Source: Flavobacteriaceae bacterium (GTDB lineage Bacteria; Bacteroidota; Bacteroidia; Flavobacteriales; Flavobacteriaceae). Taken from it: a stretch of DNA of 64,000 nucleotides. The translations under genes and the position numbers were made by a program. Below, piece by piece: positions 29,006-38,207 of this stretch. The stretch spans positions 62,001 through 126,000 of the forward strand of contig JAIPBH010000006.1 of NCBI GenBank assembly GCA_021739635.1, in the 5' to 3' direction. Numbering within the stretch: the stretch's first letter is position 1; every line of letters begins with the position of its first letter. Under the pieces are notes generated by a model that had not been told where the DNA came from, searched no databases, and saw only the letters and a list, made by a program, of their open reading frames with translations.

Positions 29006-30295
29006 TTAAATCATCACACTGTTAGATCCAAAACGTTCAAAAATAGCTTGGTCTAAATCTGCTCTATGGTCTGGATGCGCCACATCTCTTAAAGCTTCGG
29101 CTCGTTGCTTTAATGTTTTTCCAAACAATTCGGCAATGCCATACTCTGTTGCAACATATCTTGCGTGTGCTCTTGTGGTAACAACCCCAGCGCCAGGTTT
29201 TAATGCAGGCACAATTTTAGAAACGCCTTTTAAAGTTGTTGATGTAATGGCTATAATTGGTTTCCCTCCTTTTGATAGGGCTGCACCACGCATAAAATCC
29301 ATTTGGCCTCCAACTCCAGAAAACATTCTTGTTCCAATAGAATCGGCGCATACTTGACCTGTAAAATCGATTTCTATAGCAGAGTTAATAGCCGTGACTC
29401 TTGGGTTTTGACGAATTATTGCGGTGTCATTTACATAGGCAATATCGTTCATTTCTATTTCAGGGTTATCATCCATAAAATCATATAATCTTCTGGTTCC
29501 CATAGCAAAACCAGAAATAATTTTATACGGATTTACTTTTTTATTAGAGCCGTTAACGATGCCTTTCTCTACTAAATCTACAATACCTTCAGAAAACATC
29601 TCGGTATGAATGCCTAAATTTTTATGATTTGTTAAAAATGTTAATACGGCATTTGGAATACCACCAATACCCATTTGAAGGGTTGCTCCATCTTCAATAA
29701 TTCCAGCAATATTTTTTCCTATGGCTTTCTCCTGCTCTGTTGGTGCAACAAATTTCATTTCATGAATGTCTTCATCGACTAAAACACAAGCATCAAACTT
29801 GTTTAAATGAACCAAGGCATCTCCAAAAGTGCGAGGCATTTTAGGATTGATTTGTGCTATAACTCTTTTACTGTTTTCAATAGCTGAAATTACGATATCT
29901 ACAGAAACTCCTAATGAGCAAAATCCGTGCTTATCTGGTGGTGATACATTTACTAAAACCACATCTAAATCCATATATTTTTCACGAAATAAGCTAGGTA
30001 TATCGCTTAAAAATATAGGAATATAATCTACGGTATTGCCTACCATTTTTCTAACATTTCCACCAATAAAAAACGCACTTGTGTGAAAACTTTCTCTAAA
30101 TTCAGGATTAGTATAGCCACATTCGCCCTCTGTATGTAAGTGACATATTTCGACTTTTTTAAGCTCAGGAGCACGTTCAACCATTGCTCGTATTAATGTT
30201 TGAGGTGTTGCAGAACCACCTTGAATTAACACGCGATTTCCAGATTTTATAAGTTTTACGGCTTCTGCAGCCAGCATGACATTTGGAATTTTCAT
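29006..30295 (-). CDS. Acetyl-CoA hydrolase/transferase family CoA-transferase
   Basis: The product is 429 residues. It has the two-domain class I CoA-transferase fold of the 4-hydroxybutyrate / acetyl-CoA hydrolase type (LIQGGSATPQTLI, LHTEGECGYTNPEF, EDGATLQMGIGGIPNAV, HTEMFSEGIVDL, FSGVGGQMDFMRGA). In this operon it most plausibly exchanges CoA between propionyl-CoA or succinyl-CoA and acetate or succinate. The exact acyl pair is inferred. It is 24 bp from mutA and 40 bp from oadB, hence co-transcribed. Confidence 0.9.
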   Translation of the reverse strand: MKIPNVMLAAEAVKLIKSGNRVLIQGGSATPQTLIRAMVERAPELKKVEICHLHTEGECGYTNPEFRESFHTSAFFIGGNVRKMVGNTVDYIPIFLSDIPSLFREKYMDLDVVLVNVSPPDKHGFCSLGVSVDIVISAIENSKRVIAQINPKMPRTFGDALVHLNKFDACVLVDEDIHEMKFVAPTEQEKAIGKNIAGIIEDGATLQMGIGGIPNAVLTFLTNHKNLGIHTEMFSEGIVDLVEKGIVNGSNKKVNPYKIISGFAMGTRRLYDFMDDNPEIEMNDIAYVNDTAIIRQNPRVTAINSAIEIDFTGQVCADSIGTRMFSGVGGQMDFMRGAALSKGGKPIIAITSTTLKGVSKIVPALKPGAGVVTTRAHARYVATEYGIAELFGKTLKQRAEALRDVAHPDHRADLDQAIFERFGSNSVMI

Positions 30296-30335
30296 TTTAC
30301 TTTTTTTTAATTTTACTTTTTTTAATAAATAACTA

Positions 30336-31658
30336 TTACCCCAAAAAGCTTAATATAATACCTGCTGCAATAGCAGAACCAATAACCCCTGCAACGTTTG
30401 GCGCCATGGCATGCATTAATAGGTAGTTATGCGGATCTGCTTTAAGGCCTTCTGCATGAACAACACGCGCACTATCTGGAACAGCAGACACGCCAGCGGC
30501 TCCAATTAAGGGATTTAGTTTATCGTCTCCTTTAAGAAATAGATTCATAAATTTTGCAAAAAGTAATCCACCCATTGTAGCAATTACAAATGATATAGCT
30601 CCCAAACCAAATATCAACATAGAATCTTTAGTGATAAAAACATCGGCTTGTGTTGATGCTCCTACTGTAACACCTAAAAGAATAGTTACAATATCGATTA
30701 ATTTTGTTCGAGCGGTATCTGCAAGTCTTTCAGTTCGCCCTGACTCTTTAAGCAAATTCCCAAAGAACAACATGCCTAATAAAGGTAACGCACTAGGAGA
30801 AATAAAGGTTGTTAATAATAATGCCACTATAGGAAAAATCATTTTTTCTTTTTGTGATACTGCTCTTGGAGGTTTCATTCTAATTAATCTCTCCTTTTTT
30901 GTAGTGAGCAGTTTCATTATAGGAGGTTGAATAACAGGTACCAATGCCATATAGGAATAAGCAGCAATTGCTATAGGCCCTATTAGGTTTTTAACGGTAG
31001 TTCCATCGGCTAAAACATTAATTCCGTTTGCTAATTTTGAAGATAAAAAAATTGCTGTTGGCCCATCGGCTCCACCAATAATGCCAATTGCTCCTGCTTC
31101 GGGTAAATTAAAGCCTAAGTAAAGCGCTCCTAAAAATGTTGCAAATACACCTATTTGAGCAGCCGCACCTAAGAGCATTAGTTTGGGATTAGCAATAAGC
31201 GATGAGAAATCGGTCATGGCACCAATTCCTAGAAATATAAGGGGTGGATAAATGCCTTTTACAACACCAAAATAAAGGTAATTTAAAACAGAACCCGTTT
31301 CGTAAATTCCGGTTTGGTTACCTGCCACAAAGGGAATATTTCCAATAATAACTCCGGCACCAATTGGAATTAATAGTAGTGGCTCATAATCAAATTTAAT
31401 ACCTAGGTATATAAAAATAATACCTATTAAAATCATTATAATATTTCCCGATTCTGCATTTGCAAAACCAGTATATTGATAGAATTGTTTGATACCATTA
31501 AAAGCTTCAGAAATAAAACCTTCTTGAGTAAAGGCATTATCATCCTGAGAAATCGCTGCAGATGCAGATAACTTCGCAGAGTTGTTATTAAATCCTAAAA
31601 CTGGCTTGATAAAAATTAGAAGCGAAAGAACTCCAAATATTAATATTATTTTCTTCAT
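30336..31658 (-). CDS. oadB: Na+-translocating decarboxylase beta subunit (OadB/MmdB family)
   Basis: The product is 440 residues with a signal-like N-terminus and about ten TM helices. Family hallmarks are GAMTDFSSLIANPK, the functionally essential Asp in GIIGGADGPTAIF, and the C-terminal GVSAVPDSARVV and HAMAPNVAGVIGSA. It couples decarboxylation of carboxybiotin to Na+ export across the inner membrane. With MmdA, the biotin carrier and OadG it makes a methylmalonyl-CoA decarboxylase. A Na+ pump from methylmalonyl-CoA is therefore likely; the coupling ion is assigned from family knowledge. Confidence 0.95.
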   Translation of the reverse strand: MKKIILIFGVLSLLIFIKPVLGFNNNSAKLSASAAISQDDNAFTQEGFISEAFNGIKQFYQYTGFANAESGNIIMILIGIIFIYLGIKFDYEPLLLIPIGAGVIIGNIPFVAGNQTGIYETGSVLNYLYFGVVKGIYPPLIFLGIGAMTDFSSLIANPKLMLLGAAAQIGVFATFLGALYLGFNLPEAGAIGIIGGADGPTAIFLSSKLANGINVLADGTTVKNLIGPIAIAAYSYMALVPVIQPPIMKLLTTKKERLIRMKPPRAVSQKEKMIFPIVALLLTTFISPSALPLLGMLFFGNLLKESGRTERLADTARTKLIDIVTILLGVTVGASTQADVFITKDSMLIFGLGAISFVIATMGGLLFAKFMNLFLKGDDKLNPLIGAAGVSAVPDSARVVHAEGLKADPHNYLLMHAMAPNVAGVIGSAIAAGIILSFLG

Positions 31659-31756
31659 TTTTTTCTTTTTTTTCTTTTTTTGTCATTAGTAAGCATCTTG
31701 TATAAAAGCTGTCCTTTTTAGAAATAACTTTTTAGTATTTACTTACCTCTCCTGAT

Positions 31757-32185
31757 TTATTCAAATTCTATTAATACTTCCCCTTGTAATACTTGCTGTC
31801 CTACCTTTACATTTATGGCTGAAACTACTCCAGCTTTTTCGGCAACAATACTATTTTCCATTTTCATGGCTTCAAGCACTAATAACAAATCATTTTCTTT
31901 AATGGTATCACCCACATTTATGTTAACAGACAATATGATACCCGGAATTGGGGCTAATACTTTTGCTTTTCCTGATGTTGATACAGGATTTACTTTTACA
32001 AGCTCTAAATTGACGGCTTTGGCTGGTTTTCTAACTAAGGTTGGAGTTTTTAAAGTTTTTATTTCTTCTTTTAGTTTTACAGAATACGAAGTGCCATTTA
32101 CTTCTAATTCGATAACATTACTTTCGTGTGAAACAATTTTTACGCCGTAATTGTTTTCGTTTATTTTGAATGTGAAATTTTTCAT
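31757..32185 (-). CDS. Biotin carboxyl carrier protein subunit of the decarboxylase
   Basis: The product is 142 residues. The C-terminal biotinyl domain carries the canonical biotinylation motif EAMKMEN (Lys near residue 107), preceded by VLAPIPGIILSVNINVGD. The N-terminal half is a flexible linker with Pro/Ala residues. It carries CO2 from MmdA to OadB. Its position between oadB and oadG matches the decarboxylase complex rather than a carboxylase. Confidence 0.95.
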   Translation of the reverse strand: MKNFTFKINENNYGVKIVSHESNVIELEVNGTSYSVKLKEEIKTLKTPTLVRKPAKAVNLELVKVNPVSTSGKAKVLAPIPGIILSVNINVGDTIKENDLLLVLEAMKMENSIVAEKAGVVSAINVKVGQQVLQGEVLIEFE

Positions 32186-32227
32186 GCTTTTTGTTTTTCT
32201 TTTTAAGATTCTTAAAAAATCATAAAT

Positions 32228-32590
32228 CTATAATTTGTTATTATAAACTCCATAAATCTTTGAACTCCAAGGAGAGTACAATTTTCGAGCTTGCTTAATG
32301 GTTAAGATAGCATTTTCTTTATCGTGCCTTTCGTCGAGATACATGTAAATTGCTGTTGATATGGCGGCGGCAATTTCACCTGTAAAATCTTTATTTACTT
32401 TTGAAGAAATCTCGGCCACTTTTTTATCTGGTCCTTTTGTTATGATTTTGTATATGTAAAGTAAGATGGGTAATCCGAATTTAAAAAATACGGTTAATAG
32501 TAATAATCCGCTAAAAACGATTAACAGACCTGTGACCAGAATTACGTATCCCTCACTTAAGGTATCGGTATATAAAAATAAGTGTGTCAT
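32228..32590 (-). CDS. oadG: OadG family decarboxylase gamma/delta subunit
   Basis: The product is 120 residues with one N-terminal TM helix (about 14-42) and a charged cytoplasmic tail. This small single-span protein is typical of OadG/MmdD subunits that anchor the biotin carrier and carboxyltransferase to OadB. Its ATG overlaps the mmdA stop (TAATG), which supports translational coupling. Confidence 0.88.
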   Translation of the reverse strand: MTHLFLYTDTLSEGYVILVTGLLIVFSGLLLLTVFFKFGLPILLYIYKIITKGPDKKVAEISSKVNKDFTGEIAAAISTAIYMYLDERHDKENAILTIKQARKLYSPWSSKIYGVYNNKL

Positions 32591-34149
32591 TATAAAGGAA
32601 TGTTTGAGTGTTTTTTAGGTGGATTTACTTCTTTTTTATTCGCTAATAATTCTAGCGCTCTAATAATTCTAAACCTTGTATTTCTAGGTTCTATGACATC
32701 ATCAATAAATCCATATTTTGCAGCCACATAAGGGTTTGCAAATTTGGTATTATACTCGTTCTCTTTTTCTTCGATATAATGAAGCTTTTCGATGGCATCC
32801 TCAATCTTACTAATGTTAGAACCTTCTAAAACCTCAACAGCACCCTTAGCACCCATAACAGCAATTTCTGCGGTTGGCCAAGCGTAGTTTAAGTCGCCAC
32901 GCAGCTGCTTACAACTCATAACATCATGAGCACCTCCATATGATTTACGAAGCGTTATAGTTACTTTTGGAACTGTTGCTTCTCCGTATGCGAATAATAA
33001 TTTTGCACCATGCAAAATAATTCCGCCATACTCTTGGCCTGTTCCTGGTAAAAATCCAGGCACATCAACAAGCGTTACAATAGGGACATTAAAGGCATCG
33101 CACATACGCACAAATCTTGCTGCTTTTCTAGAAGAATCAGAATCTAAAACACCTGCATAAAATTTGGGTTGATTTGCTACAATACCTACAGAGCGACCGT
33201 TAAAACGGGCAAATCCAACTACGATATTTCGGGCATAGTTTCTGTGCACCTCTAAAAACTCTCCATTGTCTGTAATGGTAGAAATAACATCTAAAATATC
33301 GTAGGCTTGATTAGCACTTTCTGGAATAATGGTATTTAGCACATCATCTAATCTATCAATAGGATCGGAGGTTGTAATCGTTGGAGGATCTTCAAGATTA
33401 TTAGATGGTAAATAGCTTAATAATTTCCTAATTATTAATAAGTTTTCTTTATCATCTTCTGCTAAAAAGTGCGATACTCCAGACTTTGTAGAATGGATGG
33501 TAGCACCTCCTAACTGTTCTGCAGTAACAATTTCACCGGTTACAGATTGTACCACTTTTGGACCAGTAACAAACATATAACTTGTTTGGTCTGTCATTAT
33601 TGTAAAATCTGTTAATGCAGGCGAATATACAGCACCACCAGCACAAGGCCCTAAAATGGATGATATTTGTGGAATTACTCCTGATGCCATAATGTTTCTC
33701 TGGAAAATTTCGGCATAGCCTGCAAGCGAGCGAACACCTTCTTGAATACGAGCCCCACCACTATCATTTAAGCCTATTACAGGAACCCCAATTTTCATGG
33801 CCATATCCATTACTTTACATATTTTTAAGGCATAGGTTTCTGACAAGGATCCACCAAAAACTGTAAAATCTTGAGCAAAAATGTACACGATTCTACCATC
33901 AATTGTACCATGTCCTGTAACAACACCATCTGATAAGTAGATTTCTTTATCTAATCCAAAAGACTTCGTTCTGTGGGTCACAAACATATCAAACTCTTCA
34001 AAACTATTATCGTCTAAAAGAAGATCAATTCGTTCACGAGCAGTTAATTTTCCCTTTGCATGTTGAGAATCAATGCGTTTTTCGCCGCCTCCCAACTTTG
34101 CTTTGGCTCTTTTTTCTATGAGCTCGTTAATTTTATCTTGATTTCCCAT
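32590..34149 (-). CDS. mmdA: Methylmalonyl-CoA decarboxylase / acyl-CoA carboxyltransferase subunit
   Basis: The product is 519 residues. The crotonase-like carboxyltransferase has paired N and C halves: [14 protein letters not shown] and [13 protein letters not shown] form the acyl-CoA oxyanion site, and [14 protein letters not shown] with [10 protein letters not shown] the biotin site. By itself it could serve a propionyl-CoA carboxylase, but no biotin carboxylase gene is present and the OadB/OadG subunits follow. Methylmalonyl-CoA to propionyl-CoA decarboxylation is therefore favoured. Confidence 0.93.
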   Translation of the reverse strand: MGNQDKINELIEKRAKAKLGGGEKRIDSQHAKGKLTARERIDLLLDDNSFEEFDMFVTHRTKSFGLDKEIYLSDGVVTGHGTIDGRIVYIFAQDFTVFGGSLSETYALKICKVMDMAMKIGVPVIGLNDSGGARIQEGVRSLAGYAEIFQRNIMASGVIPQISSILGPCAGGAVYSPALTDFTIMTDQTSYMFVTGPKVVQSVTGEIVTAEQLGGATIHSTKSGVSHFLAEDDKENLLIIRKLLSYLPSNNLEDPPTITTSDPIDRLDDVLNTIIPESANQAYDILDVISTITDNGEFLEVHRNYARNIVVGFARFNGRSVGIVANQPKFYAGVLDSDSSRKAARFVRMCDAFNVPIVTLVDVPGFLPGTGQEYGGIILHGAKLLFAYGEATVPKVTITLRKSYGGAHDVMSCKQLRGDLNYAWPTAEIAVMGAKGAVEVLEGSNISKIEDAIEKLHYIEEKENEYNTKFANPYVAAKYGFIDDVIEPRNTRFRIIRALELLANKKEVNPPKKHSNIPL

Positions 34150-34184
34150 ACATTCTATATTTAATTATCTATTTTTTTTGGATT

Positions 34185-34592
34185 TTATAACGGTTTTGAA
34201 CATAGCTCTGTAAGAACTCCTAAGGTTGATTTTGGATGCAAGAACCCTATATCTAAGCCTTCAGCTCCCTTTCTCGATTCTTTATCTATAAGAGTTACAC
34301 CTCTTTGCTCTGCTATTTTAAGTGCCTCTGTCGCATTATTTACTGCAAAAGCTATATGGTGAATTCCTTGTCCTTTTTTGGCAATAAACTTACCGATAGG
34401 CCCATCAGGTGAGGTGCTTTCTAATAATTCTATTTTTGTGTTACCTACTAAAAAAAAAGCTGTTTTTACCTTTTGATCTGGAACCTCTTCGATAGAGTAG
34501 CACGTCATTCCTAGAACGTTTTCATAATATTTTATTGATTCTTCTAAATTTTCTACAGCAATCCCCAAATGTTCTATATGTGAAATATTCAT
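34185..34592 (-). CDS. mce: Methylmalonyl-CoA epimerase
   Basis: The product is 135 residues of VOC fold: HIEHLGIAVENLEESI with the first metal His, HHIAFAV, and the C-terminal Glu metal ligand in GVLTELCS. It converts (R)- and (S)-methylmalonyl-CoA, linking the mutase to the decarboxylase. It is the first gene of the operon, and a promoter-like box and two palindromes lie directly upstream. Confidence 0.95.
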   Translation of the reverse strand: MNISHIEHLGIAVENLEESIKYYENVLGMTCYSIEEVPDQKVKTAFFLVGNTKIELLESTSPDGPIGKFIAKKGQGIHHIAFAVNNATEALKIAEQRGVTLIDKESRKGAEGLDIGFLHPKSTLGVLTELCSKPL

Positions 34593-34769
34593 AACTTAGA
34601 TTTTTTTATATTTTAAATGTAATGTCTCCTCAAAATTAGAGCAGGGCTGTTTTTTAATTTATGACAGATGTCATCTTCTATTGAAAAATAAATATAGTTA
34701 TTAACTATAACGTAATAGTAAACGAGGAATTTAATGGTAGGTAAAATATATTAATCTTATATTTGAGTT
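34593..34769. promoter_or_regulatory. Divergent promoter region with two perfect palindromes upstream of mce
   Basis: On the minus strand TAATTTTG (34638-34631) matches the TAnnTTTG -7 box, with a predicted start about 30 bp before the mce ATG. Upstream of it are a 14-bp inverted repeat ATGACAgaTGTCAT (34661-34674), at about -37 to -50, and a 17-bp palindrome TATAGTTAtTAACTATA (34693-34709). These are candidate activator and operator sites. On the plus strand TATATTTG at 34758-34765 lies so close to the next ATG (34770) that it would give a nearly leaderless transcript. Confidence 0.5.
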
Positions 34770-36149
34770 ATGTCTACAACCAATTCATTCTTAGGGATTT
34801 ATAAAAATTCCATTTTTATCTCGATTGTAAGTTTGCTTTTATATGCCTTTTTTGCATACCAAATAGCACGAACAGATTACATAATACTAATTTTGATTTA
34901 TGTAGCTTTGTTTGCTTTATTCTTAAAACTTACCTCAGTTTTAAAGAATGAAATTCTTTTTTTAACCTTTGTTTCATTTCTCTTTAGACTTGTTTTTATT
35001 ATGGCAATTCCTAATCTATCTCAAGATTTTTATAGATTTGTTTGGGACGGAAGAATGATTCTTGAAGGGTTTAATCCGTATTTATACACGCCAGAATCTT
35101 TTATTTTAAAAAGTGATTTTCCTATTTATCAAGCACAAGAATTATTTCATGGAATGGGCATTTTAAATGGTAGTCATTTTACTAATTACCCGCCATTAAA
35201 TCAAGCTTGTTTTGTAATTGCTGGTTTATTTGCAGGCAAAAGTATTTTGGGTTCTGTTATTGTCATGCGGTTAATTATCATTATTGCTGATTTTGGAACT
35301 CTTTATTTTGGCAAAAAGCTACTTGAAAAATTACATATTCCTATTCATGCTATTTTTTGGTATTTACTGAATCCATTTATAATTATTGAACTCACAGGAA
35401 ATCTTCACTTTGAAAGTGTTATGATTTTCTTTTTGGTTTGGAGTTTATATCTGCTTCAAATTGGAAAATGGCATTTTTCAGCAATTATTTTAGCCTGTTC
35501 TATTTCAGTGAAATTAATTCCATTAATCTTTTTACCACTCTTTTTTCAATGGTTTAAAAAAGGACATAATTTTTGGAAATCTTCATTTTCAGAAATTAGA
35601 AATATGGTATCTTTTTACGCAATCATAGTTTTTATAATATGCTTGTTTTTTGTGCCATTTTTATCATTAGAATTTGTAAATAACTACACTCAAACGGTTG
35701 CTTTATGGTTTCAAAAGTTTGAATTTAATGCGAGTGTATATTATATAGCTAGAGAAATTGGCTACTTGTTTAGAGGTTATAATGAGATTGGAATTATAGG
35801 AAAAGTAATTCCTATTATTAATATGCTATTGATTGTTTATATTGCCATTTTTAGAAAAAATAAAACTCATATAGAATTAATTACCAGCATGTTATTGGTC
35901 TTAACATTTTACTATTTTACGAGTACTACTGTACATCCTTGGTATATTGCGACGTTAGTAATTCTATCAATATTTACTAAATATAAATTTCCTTTGGTTT
36001 GGAGCTTTGTTGGGATACTAAGTTATTTGGCTTATGCCAATTCTAATAACACAGAAAATTTATATGTTATTGGGTTAGAATATTTAATAATTTATAGTGT
36101 TTTTATTTGGGAAGTTTTTATAAAAAAAGCTACCAAAATGGCAGCCTAA
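34770..36149 (+). CDS. Polytopic mannosyltransferase-like membrane protein (GT-C fold)
   Basis: The product is 459 residues with about ten TM helices. A conserved extracytoplasmic loop reads NLSQDFYRFVWDGRMILEGF, with the Asp typical of polyprenol-phosphate-sugar-using GT-C enzymes, followed by NPYLYTPES and HPWYIATL near the C-terminus. It resembles bacterial alpha-mannosyltransferase/DUF2029 proteins. It may use the polyprenyl-phosphate sugar made by a GT2 such as that at 19206; this is inference. Monocistronic. Confidence 0.75.
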   Translation: MSTTNSFLGIYKNSIFISIVSLLLYAFFAYQIARTDYIILILIYVALFALFLKLTSVLKNEILFLTFVSFLFRLVFIMAIPNLSQDFYRFVWDGRMILEGFNPYLYTPESFILKSDFPIYQAQELFHGMGILNGSHFTNYPPLNQACFVIAGLFAGKSILGSVIVMRLIIIIADFGTLYFGKKLLEKLHIPIHAIFWYLLNPFIIIELTGNLHFESVMIFFLVWSLYLLQIGKWHFSAIILACSISVKLIPLIFLPLFFQWFKKGHNFWKSSFSEIRNMVSFYAIIVFIICLFFVPFLSLEFVNNYTQTVALWFQKFEFNASVYYIAREIGYLFRGYNEIGIIGKVIPIINMLLIVYIAIFRKNKTHIELITSMLLVLTFYYFTSTTVHPWYIATLVILSIFTKYKFPLVWSFVGILSYLAYANSNNTENLYVIGLEYLIIYSVFIWEVFIKKATKMAA

Positions 36150-36226
36150 ATATATAATAACTATTACTAAAAATATGTAGTTTTCATGGGTTTACTACTA
36201 TTTATTTTACATGTAATGGTAGCAAC

Positions 36227-36643
36227 TTATTTTGTTTTAAAAATCTCTTTTGCTTCTTTGAATGTTTTAAATTCTAGCATGTATCCGTTAGGGTCTTTTA
36301 TGAAAAAAGATTGATGTTCACCTAATTGATCTTTCAAGTAAACAGAATCTGTTACAAGCTCTAATTCAAATCCTTGAACTTTAGTGTATACCTTTTTCCA
36401 AGTATCAAAATCTACAATAACACCAAAATGAAAAGAAGGCAATATCTTGCCTTCAAAAATATAATTTGGGTTATTGAAATTGAATTTTTTAGCTTTTATA
36501 AATGTTATTTGATGTCCAAATAAATTTATATCAACCCAATTTTGGGTATTCCTACCATAAGTAGCACCAATGTAATCAACATAAAAGCTTTTGGTTTCTT
36601 TTACACTTAAACATGGTAAAGACATGTGAAATGGCGTATTCAT
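36227..36643 (-). CDS. VOC (glyoxalase/bleomycin-resistance) family protein
   Basis: The product is 138 residues with two beta-alpha-beta-beta-beta modules: HMSLPCLSVKETKSFYVDYIGA at the start and a terminal IKDPNGYMLEFKTF with a possible metal-binding Glu. His in FHFGVIVDF could be another ligand. The substrate is unknown; this superfamily includes dioxygenases, isomerases and resistance proteins. It converges with the mannosyltransferase gene and is followed closely upstream by two small conserved genes. Confidence 0.85.
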   Translation of the reverse strand: MNTPFHMSLPCLSVKETKSFYVDYIGATYGRNTQNWVDINLFGHQITFIKAKKFNFNNPNYIFEGKILPSFHFGVIVDFDTWKKVYTKVQGFELELVTDSVYLKDQLGEHQSFFIKDPNGYMLEFKTFKEAKEIFKTK

Positions 36644-36653
36644 ATAATTTAGA

Positions 36654-36884
36654 TTAAAGAGGTTTTAAACTTTCTATCCTGTAAATTACAAAATCTTCGT
36701 CAGAATCTTCAATAACTTCAATAAAAGATACTCTAAATGATTTGCCAACTAAACTTTTATCGTTTTTTAAATCAAATTGCTTTAGTGCTCTTGGGTGCAC
36801 TTCTTCAAAAACCATTTCTTCACCACTTTCAAACAAAAACTTAAAATATCCGTCTTTGTATGACATAAAAACAGCCTCAATCAT
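36654..36884 (-). CDS. Small conserved hypothetical protein
   Basis: The product is 76 residues, beta-rich and acidic (EEMVFEEVHPRALKQFDL, ending YRIESLKPL). No signal peptide or TM segment. It has proper start and stop and lies 13 bp after the acidic-tail protein gene and 10 bp before the VOC gene on the same strand. Codon use looks ordinary. I do not recognise a domain. Confidence 0.7.
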   Translation of the reverse strand: MIEAVFMSYKDGYFKFLFESGEEMVFEEVHPRALKQFDLKNDKSLVGKSFRVSFIEVIEDSDEDFVIYRIESLKPL

Positions 36885-36897
36885 CTCAAAACATTAA

Positions 36898-37227
36898 TTA
36901 ATCTAAATCCATTTCTTCAGATTCTTCATCAATTTCTATTTCAGGATCTTGAATAGCTTCTGGATCATTGCTATCAAAATCTTCATAATCATCCTCATCA
37001 TAATTTTCCATAGTTTTCACTAATTTGGTACTTACTTTTATGAGGTATTTAGTGTCTTCGGTATTCACTTCAACAGCTTCAACCAACTCATTTTTAGCAT
37101 TTCTGAAAGTAATAATATCTTCTTCATCATATCCTTCAGGAAATTTCTCTACTAAAAGTCCCAGAATTTCTGGAGTTAGTTTTTTAAAGTCTACTATGAC
37201 TCTTTTTCGGTTGTCTTTTTTGTTCAT
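36898..37227 (-). CDS. Conserved hypothetical protein with acidic C-terminal tail
   Basis: The product is 109 residues. A globular N-terminal part of about 75 residues (VIVDFKKLTPEILGLLVEKFP) is followed by a tail almost wholly of Asp/Glu (YDEDDYEDFDSND...). This kind of protein recurs in Flavobacteriia, sometimes labelled DNA primase without evidence. It lies 3 bp after the DHS-like stop. The tail suggests contact with a basic partner such as ribosome or nucleoid proteins; that is a guess. Confidence 0.75.
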   Translation of the reverse strand: MNKKDNRKRVIVDFKKLTPEILGLLVEKFPEGYDEEDIITFRNAKNELVEAVEVNTEDTKYLIKVSTKLVKTMENYDEDDYEDFDSNDPEAIQDPEIEIDEESEEMDLD

Positions 37228-37229
37228 AA

Positions 37230-38207
37230 TTACATATCTAATAGGTAGGCAAAAATAAGTGGCGCAACTATAGTTGCATCACTCTCTATAATAAATTTCG
37301 GTGTGTTAATATCTAATTTTCCCCAAGTTATTTTTTCATTTGGAACAGCTCCAGAATATGACCCATAACTTGTAGTTGAATCACTTATTTGGCAAAAATA
37401 ACTCCAAAAAGGAATGTCGTGCATTTCCATATCTTGATACAGCATTGGTACAACACATATTGGAAAATCTCCTGCAATACCACCACCTATTTGGAAAAAG
37501 CCAACACCTTTTCCTGTTGAATTTTTTGGATACCAATCTGCCAACCACATCATATATTCTATACCACCTTTGGTTGTTGTTGGTTTAAATTCTCCTTTAA
37601 TACAGTAAGACGCAAAAATGTTTCCCATGGTGCTGTCTTCCCATCCTGGAACTACTATTGGCAAGTTTTTTTGGGCAGCAGCAATCATCCAAGAATCTTT
37701 TGGGTCAATTTCATAATATTGTTCTAAAACTCCAGAATTTAACATTTGATACATAAATTCGTGTGGAAAATAGCGTTCTCCTGCTTTATCTGCTTTATTC
37801 CATATATCATATAGATGAGATTGTAGTCTTCTAAAGGCTTCTTCTTCAGGTATGCAAGTATCTGTAACTCTGTTATAATGATTTTCTAATAAATCCCATT
37901 CTTCTTGTGGTGATAAATCACGATAATTTGGCACGCGTTTATATGAATTGTGTGCTACTAAATTCATGATATCCTCTTCAAGATTGGCACCTGTACAAGA
38001 TATAATGTGAATTTTATCTTGACGAATCATTTCGGCTAATGATTTCCCCAACTCAGCTGTACTCATAGCTCCAGCTAAAGTTACCATCATTTTTCCGCCT
38101 TCTAACAAATGCGTTTCATAACCTTTGGCTGCATCAACTAGCGCTGCAGAGTTAAAGTGTAAATAGTTTTTTTCAATAAATTGTGAAATTGGTCCTTTAG
38201 TAGTCAT
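37230..38207 (-). CDS. Deoxyhypusine synthase family protein
   Basis: From the ATG at 38207 (MTTKGPISQF; 38213 is equally possible, and the longer frame from 38294 only overlaps the upstream gene) the product is 325 residues. The Rossmann-like DHS fold has GGKMMVTLAGAMSTAELG, ISCTGANLEEDI and GFFQIGGGIAGDFP, and the Lys of the enzyme-imine intermediate is kept in WGKL (Lys297). Bacteria have no eIF5A, so a protein-modifying role is excluded. Transfer of an aminobutyl group between polyamines is the likely chemistry. It overlaps the ureohydrolase gene by about 11 bp and is third in a polyamine operon. Confidence 0.88.
   Translation of the reverse strand: MTTKGPISQFIEKNYLHFNSAALVDAAKGYETHLLEGGKMMVTLAGAMSTAELGKSLAEMIRQDKIHIISCTGANLEEDIMNLVAHNSYKRVPNYRDLSPQEEWDLLENHYNRVTDTCIPEEEAFRRLQSHLYDIWNKADKAGERYFPHEFMYQMLNSGVLEQYYEIDPKDSWMIAAAQKNLPIVVPGWEDSTMGNIFASYCIKGEFKPTTTKGGIEYMMWLADWYPKNSTGKGVGFFQIGGGIAGDFPICVVPMLYQDMEMHDIPFWSYFCQISDSTTSYGSYSGAVPNEKITWGKLDINTPKFIIESDATIVAPLIFAYLLDM

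Noticed and set aside
29136-29488. Plus-strand open frames inside the CoA-transferase and other minus-strand genes
   Set aside because: They are antisense to strongly conserved coding sequence, have no domain features and no promoter.
32590-34149. mmdA as propionyl-CoA carboxylase beta subunit
   Set aside because: No biotin carboxylase is near, and the partners are OadB and OadG type.
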